NCBI GenBank assembly: GCA_964415195.1
Contig: CAYPYD010000004.1
Location: 1 to 64,000, forward strand
Source of the DNA: WTXA01 sp964415195
GTDB lineage: Bacteria; Bacillota; TC1
Direction of reading: 5' to 3'
Length of the DNA stretch: 64,000 nucleotides
Shown here: in pieces, positions 15,635-24,618 of the stretch
How the letters are laid out: each line of letters opens with the position of its first letter
Position numbering within the stretch: position 1 is the stretch's first letter
Notes under the pieces: generated by a model
What the model saw: the letters and a program-made list of their open reading frames with translations, nothing else
Told to the model about the DNA's origin: nothing
Database searches by the model: none
Made by a program: the position numbers and the translations under genes

Positions 15635-16879
15635 TTGATATATGACATAATAATTATTGGGGCTGGTCCTGCTGGGCTATTTGCTGCTGCCAATGTGAAT
15701 AAAAAGACAAATTCTTTGATATTGAACAATACTAATGCACCAGGAAAAAAACTGCTAATATCTGGTGCTGGTCAATGTAACTTAACCAATACAGGTAATA
15801 TAAAGGGATTTATTAGTCGCTATGGAGATAATGGTAATAAAATCAGAAAAGCCTTATATACTTTTTCTAATATCGCATTAATTGATTATCTAGAAAGTAA
15901 AGGGATAGAGTGTTTTAAAAGAGAGGACGGTAAAGTTTTTCCTAAAACTATGAAAGGGCTAGAACTTCTGGACTTACTTTTAAGCAGAGCGCAAAAAAAT
16001 GGTTTCAAATTAATAAACGAAGTTGAAATTAGAAATATTGAATATGATGAAATCAAGAGCATTTACAAACTAAAAGATGATTCCCAGAAAATATATAAGT
16101 GCCAAAAAGTGGTAATTGCCACTGGAGGCTTGTCTTATCCCAAGTCTGGATCAAATGGTTCTATTTTAGAGTGTTTGCGAGAGATGGATATTGATATGGT
16201 GCCTCAAAAGGAGGCTCTAGTACCAATATTTATAGAAAATTACCCATTTAGTTCACTGTCTGGAATAGCTTTCAAAAAAGCAAAAGTCATAATTGGTAAG
16301 CATGAGAAAATAGGTAGTCTTCTTTTTACTCATAAAAATCTTTCTGGACCTGTGATACTAGATATGTCAAGATATGCTAAAAATGGAGAGATTATAAGAA
16401 TAAATTATTTAGGGGATATTTCTAGTGAACAACTAATGGCAATATTTACTAGTATTAAATCAGGTTGTGTTAAGCTAGCACATACTATGATTTATGATAC
16501 CCTATTAAAGCTATCTTCAGATATTACTAAAAGATATGTGGAGCTATTGTGTGATATGGTGGGGATTGAAGAAAAAACCAGATATGCAGATTTGAAGAAG
16601 GATTCAATGGTAAAGTTGGTTGACTTCATCACTAATGATAAATATATGATTACGGGAAATGGTGGTTTTAATATTGCTATGTGTACAAAGGGTGGAGTTT
16701 CCCTGGATGAGGTTAATTTAAGTAACTTTGAAGTTAGAAAGTATCCTGGTATGTATATTATTGGGGAACTTTTAGATATTGATGGTGATACTGGTGGCTT
16801 TAATATTCAGTTTGCCTTTAGTAGTGGTTATCTTTGTGCTAAAAGTATTTGGGGAAGCGAGGTTAGTAATGCAATTTAG
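15635..16879 (+). CDS. HI0933/BaiN-like FAD-dependent oxidoreductase (first copy)
   Basis: A 414-residue flavoprotein of the HI0933 family (related to BaiN and often called aminoacetone oxidase-like). IIIIGAGPAGLFAA is the FAD-binding motif near residues 5-18; GKKLLISGAGQCNLTNTG near 38-55 is the family signature; VVIATGGLSYPKSGSNG near 158-174 and ELLDIDGDTGGFNIQFAFSSG near the C-terminus are also diagnostic. The physiological substrate is generally unknown. TTG is the start, with GAGGAAGG upstream. The GNAT gene overlaps its end by 11 bases. A paralogue lies at 22313. Confidence 0.9.
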   Translation: MIYDIIIIGAGPAGLFAAANVNKKTNSLILNNTNAPGKKLLISGAGQCNLTNTGNIKGFISRYGDNGNKIRKALYTFSNIALIDYLESKGIECFKREDGKVFPKTMKGLELLDLLLSRAQKNGFKLINEVEIRNIEYDEIKSIYKLKDDSQKIYKCQKVVIATGGLSYPKSGSNGSILECLREMDIDMVPQKEALVPIFIENYPFSSLSGIAFKKAKVIIGKHEKIGSLLFTHKNLSGPVILDMSRYAKNGEIIRINYLGDISSEQLMAIFTSIKSGCVKLAHTMIYDTLLKLSSDITKRYVELLCDMVGIEEKTRYADLKKDSMVKLVDFITNDKYMITGNGGFNIAMCTKGGVSLDEVNLSNFEVRKYPGMYIIGELLDIDGDTGGFNIQFAFSSGYLCAKSIWGSEVSNAI

Positions 16880-17357
16880 AATTATTGAATATCATGATAA
16901 ATATAAAGATCAAATAATAGATTTGATTTTAGAGATTCAAAATGATGAATATAGTATTGATCTTAGTATTAATGAACAATCTGATCTGTTGAATATTAAA
17001 AATGAATATATTTCAAATGGTGGTAATTTTTGGATTGCTGTTGATAGTGACGATAATGTTGTAGGAACTATAGCGCTACTTAAAATGAGTGATGAAGTTG
17101 CTGTGTTAAAAAAATTCTTTGTAGACAGTCGTTTCAGGGGTGGAGAATTTGGTATAGGGTCTAATTTATATGGGACATTATTGTCTTTTGTGGAAAAAAA
17201 TAGTATCAAGCATGTAATTCTTGATACTCCAGCTGTTGCAACTAGGTCACATAATTTTTATAAAAAAGTCGGATTCAGATTGATAGGTAAGGAAGATTTA
17301 CCAATTGAGTATACTTATCCTGATAGAAATTCACTTTTGTTCATATTGGATTTGTAA
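16869..17357 (+). CDS. GNAT family N-acetyltransferase
   Basis: A 162-residue acetyltransferase. The acetyl-CoA-binding motif A reads VLKKFFVDSRFRGGEFGIGSNLYGTLLSF (the RGGEFGIG loop fits the RGxGxG/A consensus with one variation), after the GTIALLKM strand; motif B with VATRSHNFYKKVGFRLI follows. The acceptor is unknown. The frame is open from 16779, but those codons lie inside the flavoprotein gene, and ATG at 16869 has GGGAAGCGAGG upstream, so this start was chosen. It overlaps the preceding gene by 11 bases. Confidence 0.88.
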   Translation: MQFRIIEYHDKYKDQIIDLILEIQNDEYSIDLSINEQSDLLNIKNEYISNGGNFWIAVDSDDNVVGTIALLKMSDEVAVLKKFFVDSRFRGGEFGIGSNLYGTLLSFVEKNSIKHVILDTPAVATRSHNFYKKVGFRLIGKEDLPIEYTYPDRNSLLFILDL

Positions 17358-17368
17358 TATTAATGAGA

Positions 17369-17397
17369 AAAGATGGGCTATTACCCATCTTTTTTTG
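17369..17397 (+). terminator. Hairpin terminator
   Basis: AAAGATGGG/CCCATCTTT stem, CTATTA-type loop and seven T residues after the GNAT gene. Confidence 0.88.
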
Positions 17398-17521
17398 TTA
17401 ATAAAGACAATTTCAATACAAAATATTTATGCACACAAACAAAATATATGAAGGTGGTTTTGTTGATTAGTTTGATGAATATATTGTAAACTAAGTGTAG
17501 AAGTAAAAAAGGAAGATAGGA

Positions 17522-18745
17522 ATGAAAACTAAATCAGAAAATAAAAAAAGAATAAAGAGGTTCTTTGGTATAAATAGCAGCATGATTACAATGTTAGTGA
17601 TTGTAGTATCCTTAGGACTAGGAGAAAAGATAGGAGAAAGATTCCTTCCTGTTTATATTCTAGCTTTAGGTGGCTCTATCTATGCTATCGGCTTTTTAAA
17701 TTCGATTGATAATTTCCTATCAGCTATTTATTCTTATATAGGTGGGTATATTTCTGATAGAATTGGCTATAAGAAAGCCTTATATACATACACTTTAATT
17801 GCTATATTTGGGTATTTGATTATCATTCTATTTCCTGTTTGGCAGGCTGTTTTGGTCGGGGCTGTTTTTTTTATATCTTGGAGTGCATTGTCTCTACCTG
17901 CTATACTTTCATTAATTTCGGTAACAGTGGTTAAGGAAAAACAAACCATGGGAGTATCTCTTCATTCATTGATTAGAAGAATATCAATGGCGCTAGGACC
18001 ACTTCTGGGCGGAATTCTTATTACAAATTTTGGAATTACAACAGGTTCACGTGTTTCTTTCTCCATAGCTTTGATGCTTGGTATATTTTCCTTGTTTTTT
18101 ATAAATAAATATATTGAAGATAAAAGAGAAGGTCAATCAAAACCAATAGCTCCATTATCAATTTTTAAGTTTATGAGTAGTGAGTTGAGAATCTTGTTGC
18201 TTAGTGATATTTTTATAAGATTTGCTGAACAGATACCATATGCTTTCGTTGTCATTTGGGTACTGGAAAATAGAGGCATGTCAGCAGCTTTTTTTGGTAT
18301 TCTTACTTTAATTGAAATGATTACAGCAATGTTGATATATATTCCTGTAGCTTATTTATCAGAAAAGACTTCAAGCAAGTTAAGTATAAGTATATCGTTT
18401 GTTTTCTTTACTATATTCCCAGTGTTCCTCTTATTTTCTAGAAATATTCCATTACTTATAATAGCTTTTATAATTAGGGGCCTAAAGGAATTTGGTGAGC
18501 CTACAAGAAAGGCCTTAATAGTAAAGCTAGCTCCTATTGGTGGACAGGGTTCAATATTTGGAGCATACTATTTGTTTAGGGATGTAATTGTTTCTATAGC
18601 TGTACTTTTTAGTGCTTTGCTGTGGAATATTAGTCCTAGTTTTAATTTTATAACTGCAAGTATATTTGGCTTGATTGGTACAATAATATTTATCCTTTTT
18701 GGTAAGGATGAGAAAGGCTTGGTGAAAAAGTATGAATCTAATTGA
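17522..18745 (+). CDS. Major facilitator superfamily transporter
   Basis: A 407-residue MFS permease with about 12 hydrophobic helices. The loop 2-3 motif (GGYISDRIGYKKALYTY, near residues 73-89) and a second-half counterpart (PVAYLSEKTSSKLS) are present. RRISMALGPLLGGILI fits the motif-C region of drug:H+ antiporters, and RGLKEFGEPTRKALIVKLAP is seen in related unknown exporters. Substrate not determined; drug or metabolite efflux is likely. AAGGAAGATAGG precedes ATG. The DUF1801 gene overlaps its end by 14 bases. Confidence 0.88.
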   Translation: MKTKSENKKRIKRFFGINSSMITMLVIVVSLGLGEKIGERFLPVYILALGGSIYAIGFLNSIDNFLSAIYSYIGGYISDRIGYKKALYTYTLIAIFGYLIIILFPVWQAVLVGAVFFISWSALSLPAILSLISVTVVKEKQTMGVSLHSLIRRISMALGPLLGGILITNFGITTGSRVSFSIALMLGIFSLFFINKYIEDKREGQSKPIAPLSIFKFMSSELRILLLSDIFIRFAEQIPYAFVVIWVLENRGMSAAFFGILTLIEMITAMLIYIPVAYLSEKTSSKLSISISFVFFTIFPVFLLFSRNIPLLIIAFIIRGLKEFGEPTRKALIVKLAPIGGQGSIFGAYYLFRDVIVSIAVLFSALLWNISPSFNFITASIFGLIGTIIFILFGKDEKGLVKKYESN

Positions 18746-19070
18746 TGAGTATATTCAAACATTTCCAGAAGAGGTTCGAAAAAAACTTCAAGAAATAAGA
18801 CAAGTGATAAAAGAAAATGCACAAGAGGCGGAGGAGAAAATCAGCTATGGGATGCCAACTTTCTATTTGAAAGGTAATCTTGTTCATTTTGCTGCCTATA
18901 GTGGTCATATTGGATTTTATCCAGCGCCAAGTGGTATCGAGGCATTTAAAGATGAGCTAAGTGAGTATAAGACTAGTAAGGGGGCTATACAATTTCCAAT
19001 TGATAAGGATATTCCTCTTGATTTGATTAAAAAAATAGTTCAATTCAGGGTATTGGAGAATACTAAATAA
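18732..19070 (+). CDS. DUF1801 (YdhG/Fra-like) protein
   Basis: A 112-residue protein of the YdhG/DUF1801 family. IDEYIQTFPEEVRKKLQEIRQVIKENAQEAEEKISYGMPTFYLKGNLVHFAAYSGHIGFYPAP is the hallmark. Bacillus subtilis YdhG (Fra) is a frataxin-like iron chaperone, but many DUF1801 proteins are uncharacterised, so an iron role is only suggested. It overlaps the MFS gene by 14 bases and the rlmD start by one base (TAATG), giving a tight three-gene operon. Confidence 0.88.
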   Translation: MNLIDEYIQTFPEEVRKKLQEIRQVIKENAQEAEEKISYGMPTFYLKGNLVHFAAYSGHIGFYPAPSGIEAFKDELSEYKTSKGAIQFPIDKDIPLDLIKKIVQFRVLENTK

Positions 19071-20410
19071 TGGGAAAGAAAATAATTAAGGGGAAGGTTG
19101 CTTATTTGACTGAAGAAGGCAAAGGTGTCGTTAAAATAAAAGGTAAAGACTTGTTTGTGCCTTATGTTTTGCCTGGGGAGTTTGTTAGTGTTGAGGTTGT
19201 TGAAACTAGAACTGGTGAGGTATCTCGTTTGTTGAAGGTGGAAACTCCTTCAGTTGATAGGATTAAGCCTCCGTGTCCATATTTTTATGAGTGTGGTGGC
19301 TGTCAGTTACAACATATGAACTATAAGGCTGAATTAAGTTTCAAGGAAAGTTATGTTAAGCGTTTGTTATCAAAGTTTGGTGAATTTTCTGGTGTGATTG
19401 GTATGGAGAATCCTTGGTACTATAGGAATAAGGTTATTTCTACTTTTGGTTATGACAGGGGTAATAGGGTTGTCTCAGGAATTTATAGTGAGAGTAGTCA
19501 TAGACTTGTTCCACTCGATGTTTGTCTGATAGAAGATGAGGTTGCTGATAAGGTGATTGCTTCTATTAGAAAGTTAGTTTCTGATTTTAAGATTAGAATT
19601 TTTGACGAGGACAAGGGTCGTGGTTTTTTGCGTCATGTTGTTATTAGGCGTGGTCATTATAGTGGTGAGGTGATGGTTACTTTGGTGGTCTCATCTTTTG
19701 AGTTTCCTTCTAAGAATAATTTTGTTAAGGCTCTTGTGAAGAAGCATCCTGAAGTGGGGTGTGTAGTTCTTAATTTAAATAAGAGACGTTCTAGTGCGGT
19801 CCTTGGTCATGAGGAGCGGGTTATTTATGGTAAGGGTTTTATAGAGGATACTTTGTGTGGTTTGAAATTTGGTATTTCTTCTCAGTCTTTTTATCAGATA
19901 AATAGTATTCAGACAGAGATTCTCTATAACAAAGTAATTGAGTTTGCTGGTTTGACTGGTGAAGAGTTGGTTCTTGATGCTTATTGTGGTGTTGGGACTA
20001 TTGGTATGGTAGTTGCTGGTCGTGCTAGGAAGGTTATTGGTGTTGAGATTAATGCTGATGCTGTTAAGGATGCTAAAATTAATGCTAGAAGGAATAATAT
20101 TGCTAATATTTCTTTTGTTTGTGCTGATGCTTCTGATTATATGGTTGGTTTGGCTAAAGAGGGTGTTGGTGTTGATGTGGTGTTGATGGATCCTCCCAGG
20201 GATGGTAGTGATGAGAGGTTCTTGGATGCTGTACTTAAGCTTAAACCTAAGCGTGTGGTTTATGTTTCTTGTGGTCCTTATGCTCTTGCTAGGGATTTGG
20301 AGTTTTTGACCAGACATGGACAGTATAAAGTGGAGAAGATGGTTGGGGTTGATTTATTTCCTCATACCTATCATGTGGAGACAGTAGTATTGCTGTCTCG
20401 GGTGAAATAG
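19070..20410 (+). CDS. rlmD: 23S rRNA uracil-C5-methyltransferase, RlmD/RumA (TrmA) family
   Basis: A 446-residue SAM-dependent RNA methyltransferase. An N-terminal TRAM domain (about 3-60) is followed by a [4Fe-4S] site formed by Cys69, Cys75, Cys78 and Cys152. The Rossmann domain has VLDAYCGVGTIG, DPPRDG and the catalytic Cys401 in VYVSCGPYALARDL. In Bacillota such enzymes methylate 23S U1939 or U747; which one is not decided here. The coding strand is strikingly rich in G and T compared with the A-rich coding strands of its neighbours, with GGT, GTT, GAT and GCT codons dominating. The same bias leaves a long spurious open frame on the other strand. Domains are intact, so it is functional despite possible separate ancestry. 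Confidence 0.93.
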   Translation: MGKKIIKGKVAYLTEEGKGVVKIKGKDLFVPYVLPGEFVSVEVVETRTGEVSRLLKVETPSVDRIKPPCPYFYECGGCQLQHMNYKAELSFKESYVKRLLSKFGEFSGVIGMENPWYYRNKVISTFGYDRGNRVVSGIYSESSHRLVPLDVCLIEDEVADKVIASIRKLVSDFKIRIFDEDKGRGFLRHVVIRRGHYSGEVMVTLVVSSFEFPSKNNFVKALVKKHPEVGCVVLNLNKRRSSAVLGHEERVIYGKGFIEDTLCGLKFGISSQSFYQINSIQTEILYNKVIEFAGLTGEELVLDAYCGVGTIGMVVAGRARKVIGVEINADAVKDAKINARRNNIANISFVCADASDYMVGLAKEGVGVDVVLMDPPRDGSDERFLDAVLKLKPKRVVYVSCGPYALARDLEFLTRHGQYKVEKMVGVDLFPHTYHVETVVLLSRVK

Positions 20411-20454
20411 TATTGACGTAGAAAAAGAGATAGAAGAAAAAGGAGGACAACTAT

Positions 20455-20682
20455 ATGTCATTTCAAGCATATATTGATAACATCACAACGAAAACTGGAA
20501 AAACACCAGAACAGATTAAAGATGATGCCCTTAGTCAAGGTATAATTACAGAGGATATGAAAGCTGCTGTTTTTACCGACTGGTTAAATACGGAGTATCA
20601 ACTAGGACACGGACATGGGATGGCATTGTGGAAATACTTTATTGAATATAAATGGATCATTACAAAATATTCTAAAATGTAA
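20455..20682 (+). CDS. DUF4287 domain protein
   Basis: A 75-residue protein. MSFQAYIDNITTKTGKTPEQI and the later ITEDMKAAVFTDWLNTEYQLGHGHGMALW are the DUF4287 signature. This helical domain is found alone or fused to DUF1801/DUF5655-type domains; the function is unknown. AAAAAGGAGGACAA precedes the start. It stands alone between rlmD and a convergent DUF1428 gene. Confidence 0.88.
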   Translation: MSFQAYIDNITTKTGKTPEQIKDDALSQGIITEDMKAAVFTDWLNTEYQLGHGHGMALWKYFIEYKWIITKYSKM

Positions 20683-20700
20683 TGTGGTTGAAACAAAGAA

Positions 20701-20720
20701 AAAGAGCCTTTTCGGCTCTT
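20701..20720. terminator. Bidirectional hairpin terminator
   Basis: AAGAGCC/GGCTCTT stem with a TTTTC-type loop, A-rich on one side and T-rich on the other, between convergent genes. Confidence 0.82.
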
Positions 20721-20724
20721 ATTT

Positions 20725-21114
20725 CTATTTCTTTAAACCTTCAACTACTACCTCAAATCCTCCATATGCCATTTTCTTCATATCAACCGGTGACTGAAAA
20801 TCAATTTGGTCAGCATAGGTCTCATTCATTTCTTCCATCACTTTTTTATTTACTTCATCCCGATGTTCCTTTGAGTTAAAAACAATAAAGGAAAACCAGA
20901 CGTTTTCATCACTTTTTGCTCCCGCCATTTCAGGAAAATATCGAGATTTTTCCTCACCCATTTCTTGTTGTTTGAAATCATCACCTTTACATTCAAAGTA
21001 TTCAAGAGCACCATGCTTCATCCAAGAATCCCGGCCCTCTTCCGCCATTTTCTTGTAATCATCTTCCTTACCTTTAGGCACAACAAGCACAAAACCATCA
21101 ATATATTTCGACAT
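20725..21114 (-). CDS. DUF1428 family protein
   Basis: A 129-residue protein. YIDGFVLVVPKGKEDDYKKMAEEG, the WMKHGALEYFECKGDD segment, DENVWFSFIVFNSKEHRDEVNKKVM and the C-terminal PVDMKKMAYGGFEVVVEG match DUF1428 throughout, a ferredoxin-like family of unknown function. ATG at 21114 has AAAAGGAGGTA seven bases upstream; the open frame starts 33 bases earlier, but that part carries the ribosome site. The gene is monocistronic. Its G+C content and codon use look slightly higher than neighbouring genes by eye. Confidence 0.9.
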   Translation of the reverse strand: MSKYIDGFVLVVPKGKEDDYKKMAEEGRDSWMKHGALEYFECKGDDFKQQEMGEEKSRYFPEMAGAKSDENVWFSFIVFNSKEHRDEVNKKVMEEMNETYADQIDFQSPVDMKKMAYGGFEVVVEGLKK

Positions 21115-21366
21115 TTTAATTACCTCCTTTTCTTTTGTTAGTCTCACCTCAATATTTATAAAAAAAGTCTAACATACATAATCTACATAATCAATAATAT
21201 AGTATGGAGTCTATGGTAAGTAAGAGATGTTGCTAGTCCTTACTTTAAATATATAGTATAATTATAGAATAACTTGCAAAAGTATTAATGTAAATTTTTG
21301 GATTTGAAGTATGTGAGAGTGGCAACTTATGATATAAGTACTTACATCAGAGTAAGGAGAATATCT

Positions 21367-22320
21367 ATGACACAATATATGTATAACATTAATTATCAAG
21401 ATTCTGAGAAAGATTTATGCAACCTTGAAATGAGGGCACTATTTAATAAAACAATAGTAACTAAAGCCTTTTTCTCAAATCGAAGAATTGATGAGTCTTT
21501 AAGTCCTTACTTCAAAAGCAGGTTAGAAATACTGCTTGAGGCAACTAATCTTGAGGATCTTATTCATAAGATAAGTAAAATGAAATATACAGTAGAAGAA
21601 TTTAAAGTTAAGTACCTAGCTGTAATTAAACTTGATCCTATGGAGAAGGAGCGAAGAACAATCACAAAAGCAATTGGTTATGCCTTTGAAGGATTGCCTT
21701 CCTTTGATCATCCCGTTATTATATATGGGGTTACTTACTATAATAGTATATGGTACTTTGGTGTCCTTGTTTACAATACAATGCTATGGAAAAAACACAT
21801 GTCAAAGCCCAATAGTTATTCTAGTTCCTTAGGTATTAATACGGCAAAAGCAATTCTTAATGTTGCAACTAAAGGAGATACTTCAAAAAAAATAATTGAC
21901 CCATGTTGTGGTGTGGGTACAGTTCTTTTAGAAGGTCTTTATTCCGGTTATGATATTACAGGATGTGAGATTAATTACAAAGTTGCGATGAAAGCTCGTG
22001 ATAACCTAAAACATTATGGCTATAAAGGACAAGTAATCCATAAAGATATAAAAGACATAATTGAAAATTATGATGCAGCAGTTGTGGATTTACCTTATGG
22101 TAACTCTAGTGATTCGGATGAAGTTGATATGATGGGCATTATCCATCATGCTGCAAGGATCTCTAAACGTCAAGTGTTGGTATCTACTATCGATTTAACA
22201 GAAAAAATCTGTAAAGAAGGATTAGTAATTGTTGATCGAGCTGTAGTTTACAAAAATAGAAGTGAAAGATTCATGAGATATATTTGGGTCTGTGAGGAAA
22301 AGGTAGAAAACAATGAATGA
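21367..22320 (+). CDS. TRM11-like SAM-dependent RNA methyltransferase
   Basis: A 317-residue protein. The C-terminal Rossmann domain has IIDPCCGVGTVLLEGLYSGYDITGCEI (motif I and the acidic residue) and a motif IV of VDLPYG in place of the usual DPPYG, typical of TRM11-related tRNA guanine-N2 methyltransferases. The N-terminal half (residues 1-150) would be the RNA-binding part but is divergent. ATG at 21367 has AAGGAG eight bases upstream; a TTG at 21298 in the same frame is rejected. The HI0933 gene overlaps the stop by eight bases, starting a run of three genes. Confidence 0.85.
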   Translation: MTQYMYNINYQDSEKDLCNLEMRALFNKTIVTKAFFSNRRIDESLSPYFKSRLEILLEATNLEDLIHKISKMKYTVEEFKVKYLAVIKLDPMEKERRTITKAIGYAFEGLPSFDHPVIIYGVTYYNSIWYFGVLVYNTMLWKKHMSKPNSYSSSLGINTAKAILNVATKGDTSKKIIDPCCGVGTVLLEGLYSGYDITGCEINYKVAMKARDNLKHYGYKGQVIHKDIKDIIENYDAAVVDLPYGNSSDSDEVDMMGIIHHAARISKRQVLVSTIDLTEKICKEGLVIVDRAVVYKNRSERFMRYIWVCEEKVENNE

Positions 22321-23533
22321 AAAAATAGCCGTAATAGGCGGGGGACCAGCAGGAATTATAGCTGCAGGAACAATAGGTTCAAGAGGGAAAAATGTGACCC
22401 TAATTGAAAAGAATGAAAAACTAGGAAAGAAGCTGTTTATTACCGGAAAAGGTAGATGCAATATAACCAATGCAGCACCAATAGATGAACTATTTGACTA
22501 TATTAATACAAACAAGAATTTTTTATATAGCAGTCTATATAGTTTTACAAATGATAATATAATTGAACTATTAGAGAGCTTTGGACTTAAAACAAAAGTT
22601 GAAAGAGGCAATAGAGTATTTCCGGCAAGTGATAAATCAAGTGACGTTATTAAAGCACTAGAAAAATTCTTAAAAAAGAATAAGGTTAACATAATGCTCA
22701 ACTCAAATGTTGAGAACATTGTCTTAAAGAATAAAACCTTTGTTATTACAATAAGTGGAAAAGATTATGAATTTGATAAAGTGGTAATCGCAACAGGAGG
22801 AGTATCATATCCTAGCACTGGATCTACAGGAGATGGGTTTACATTCGCTAAAAGAATGGGGCATTCTGTCATACCTTTAAAGCCTTCACTAGTGCCTATA
22901 GAAATTGATAGTGAATGTATAAAAGATCTACAAGGGTTATCATTGAGAAATGTAAACCTAAGTGCCTATTTAGGGAAAAAATTACTAAAAGAAGAATTTG
23001 GAGAAATGATCTTTACTAATCATGGCATATCTGGCCCCATTGTACTATCCATAAGTAATGGAATAAATAAATATATAAATAAAGAATTAAAATTAGAAAT
23101 AGACTTTAAACCTGCACTAAATGTAGAGAAATTGAACAATAGACTATTAAGAGATTTTGAACTTTATTCTAATAAACAATTAAAAAATGCACTTAATGAT
23201 TTATTACCACAAAAATTAATACCATGGGTAATTAAATTATCCAATACAAATCCAGAAAAAACAGTGAATCAAATAACTAAAGAAGAAAGAATCAATTTAG
23301 TACAAATAATCAAGGGATTTCCTCTTAAATTTAAAAAATTTAGACCAATAGAAGAAGCTATAGTAACATCTGGAGGCGTTTCTACAAAAGAAATCAACCC
23401 ATCAACCATGGAATCAAAACTTATTCCAAACCTATATTTTGTCGGTGAGGTAATAGATGTTGATGCTTTAACAGGAGGCTATAACTTGCAAATAGCCTAT
23501 TCAACTGGATATCTAGCAGGAGTTAATGTGTAA
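22313..23533 (+). CDS. HI0933/BaiN-like FAD-dependent oxidoreductase (second copy)
   Basis: A 406-residue flavoprotein. IAVIGGGPAGIIAAG, then GKKLFITGKGRCNITNAAP, VVIATGGVSYPSTGSTGDG, and the C-terminal VGEVIDVDALTGGYNLQIAYSTGY mark the same HI0933 family as the protein at 15635. The GKGRCN signature and ALTGGYNLQ are closer to the common bacterial HI0933 form than the first copy, so the two are ancient paralogues rather than a recent duplication. It overlaps the TRM11-like gene by eight bases, and the rsmH-like gene starts three bases after the stop. Confidence 0.9.
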   Translation: MNEKIAVIGGGPAGIIAAGTIGSRGKNVTLIEKNEKLGKKLFITGKGRCNITNAAPIDELFDYINTNKNFLYSSLYSFTNDNIIELLESFGLKTKVERGNRVFPASDKSSDVIKALEKFLKKNKVNIMLNSNVENIVLKNKTFVITISGKDYEFDKVVIATGGVSYPSTGSTGDGFTFAKRMGHSVIPLKPSLVPIEIDSECIKDLQGLSLRNVNLSAYLGKKLLKEEFGEMIFTNHGISGPIVLSISNGINKYINKELKLEIDFKPALNVEKLNNRLLRDFELYSNKQLKNALNDLLPQKLIPWVIKLSNTNPEKTVNQITKEERINLVQIIKGFPLKFKKFRPIEEAIVTSGGVSTKEINPSTMESKLIPNLYFVGEVIDVDALTGGYNLQIAYSTGYLAGVNV

Positions 23534-23535
23534 TA

Positions 23536-24585
23536 ATGGATAATATGGAAAAAAAACATCAAAGAAGAAAAAGATATAATGGAACTCACCCAAAATCTTA
23601 CAATGAGAAATACAAGGAACTACAACCAGATAAATATTCTGAGACAGTTGCAAAGGTAATTCAAAAAGGTGGTACGCCTGCTGGGATGCATCGTTCTATC
23701 TGTGTGAATGAAATATTAGAATTCCTGCAAATCACGCCTGGTCAGATTGGACTGGATGCAACCTTGGGATATGGTGGACATACTTTAGAAATGTTGAAAT
23801 GTCTCGATTCAAAAGGTCGTCTATATTCCCTGGATGTAGATCCTATTGAATTACCAGCAACTAAGGAAAGACTTTTGAAACTGGGGTTTGGTCCAGAAAT
23901 ATTATCGATTAGACAAATGAATTTTTCTGATATAGACATTATTGCTTTAGAATCAGGACCTCTAAATTTTGTTCTGGCAGATCTTGGAGTATCATCCATG
24001 CAAATTGATAACCCGGATAGAGGCTTTTCTTTTAAAAATGAAGGGCCACTTGATTTGAGACTTGATCCTTTAAAAGGAATTTCTGCATCAGAACGTCTCA
24101 AAAACATGAGTCCAGAAGAGATGGAAGGTATGTTTATAGAAAACTCGGATGAACCACATGCTAAGGTTATAGCTCAGGCTATATTTGAAAAAACTAGTCA
24201 AGGAATAGAAATATCAACCACAACATTACTAAAAGAAATTATAGCTGAAGCATTAAAATTTCTTCCTGAAAAAACCAGAAAGGAAGATATCAAGAAATCC
24301 TGTCAACGTTGCTTCCAGGCCTTGAGGATTGATGTTAATAGTGAATTTGATGTCTTGTATGAATTTCTGGAGAAACTTCCAGAGGTTCTTGCTCCAGGTG
24401 GTCGTGTGGCCATTTTATCTTTCCATTCAGGTGAGGACAGGCTGGTTAAAAAATCTTTTAAGAATTTCTTTCGTGAAGGTATTTATAGTGAAATTGCACC
24501 TAGCCCTATACGACCTTCAGCAGAAGAATGTAATACTAATAGTCGGGCTCGATCTGCAAAATTGAGATGGGCCATTAAAGCATAG
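23536..24585 (+). CDS. RsmH-like 16S rRNA cytosine-N4 methyltransferase with N-terminal extension
   Basis: A 349-residue MraW/RsmH family protein. IGLDATLGYGGHTLEML is the SAM motif, LADLGVSSMQIDNPDRGFSFKNEGPLDLRLD is the family signature, and RCFQALRIDVNSE plus AILSFHSGEDRLVK are conserved. It differs from canonical RsmH (about 310 residues) by a 45-residue basic N-terminus (KKHQRRKRYNGTHPKSYNEKY) and lies outside the cell-division cluster. Extended RsmH paralogues of this kind occur in several anaerobes; the target may still be C1402 or another cytosine. It is third in a run with the TRM11-like and HI0933 genes. Confidence 0.88.
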   Translation: MDNMEKKHQRRKRYNGTHPKSYNEKYKELQPDKYSETVAKVIQKGGTPAGMHRSICVNEILEFLQITPGQIGLDATLGYGGHTLEMLKCLDSKGRLYSLDVDPIELPATKERLLKLGFGPEILSIRQMNFSDIDIIALESGPLNFVLADLGVSSMQIDNPDRGFSFKNEGPLDLRLDPLKGISASERLKNMSPEEMEGMFIENSDEPHAKVIAQAIFEKTSQGIEISTTTLLKEIIAEALKFLPEKTRKEDIKKSCQRCFQALRIDVNSEFDVLYEFLEKLPEVLAPGGRVAILSFHSGEDRLVKKSFKNFFREGIYSEIAPSPIRPSAEECNTNSRARSAKLRWAIKA

Positions 24586-24618
24586 GTAATAATCAAGAAC
24601 TAGAAAGGTGATTTGTGA

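Noticed and set aside
19775..20317. A long antisense open frame (180 codons) inside rlmD
   Set aside because: It is low-complexity, rich in Asn, Ser, Thr and Ile, and results from the G/T bias of rlmD; rlmD itself has all catalytic residues.
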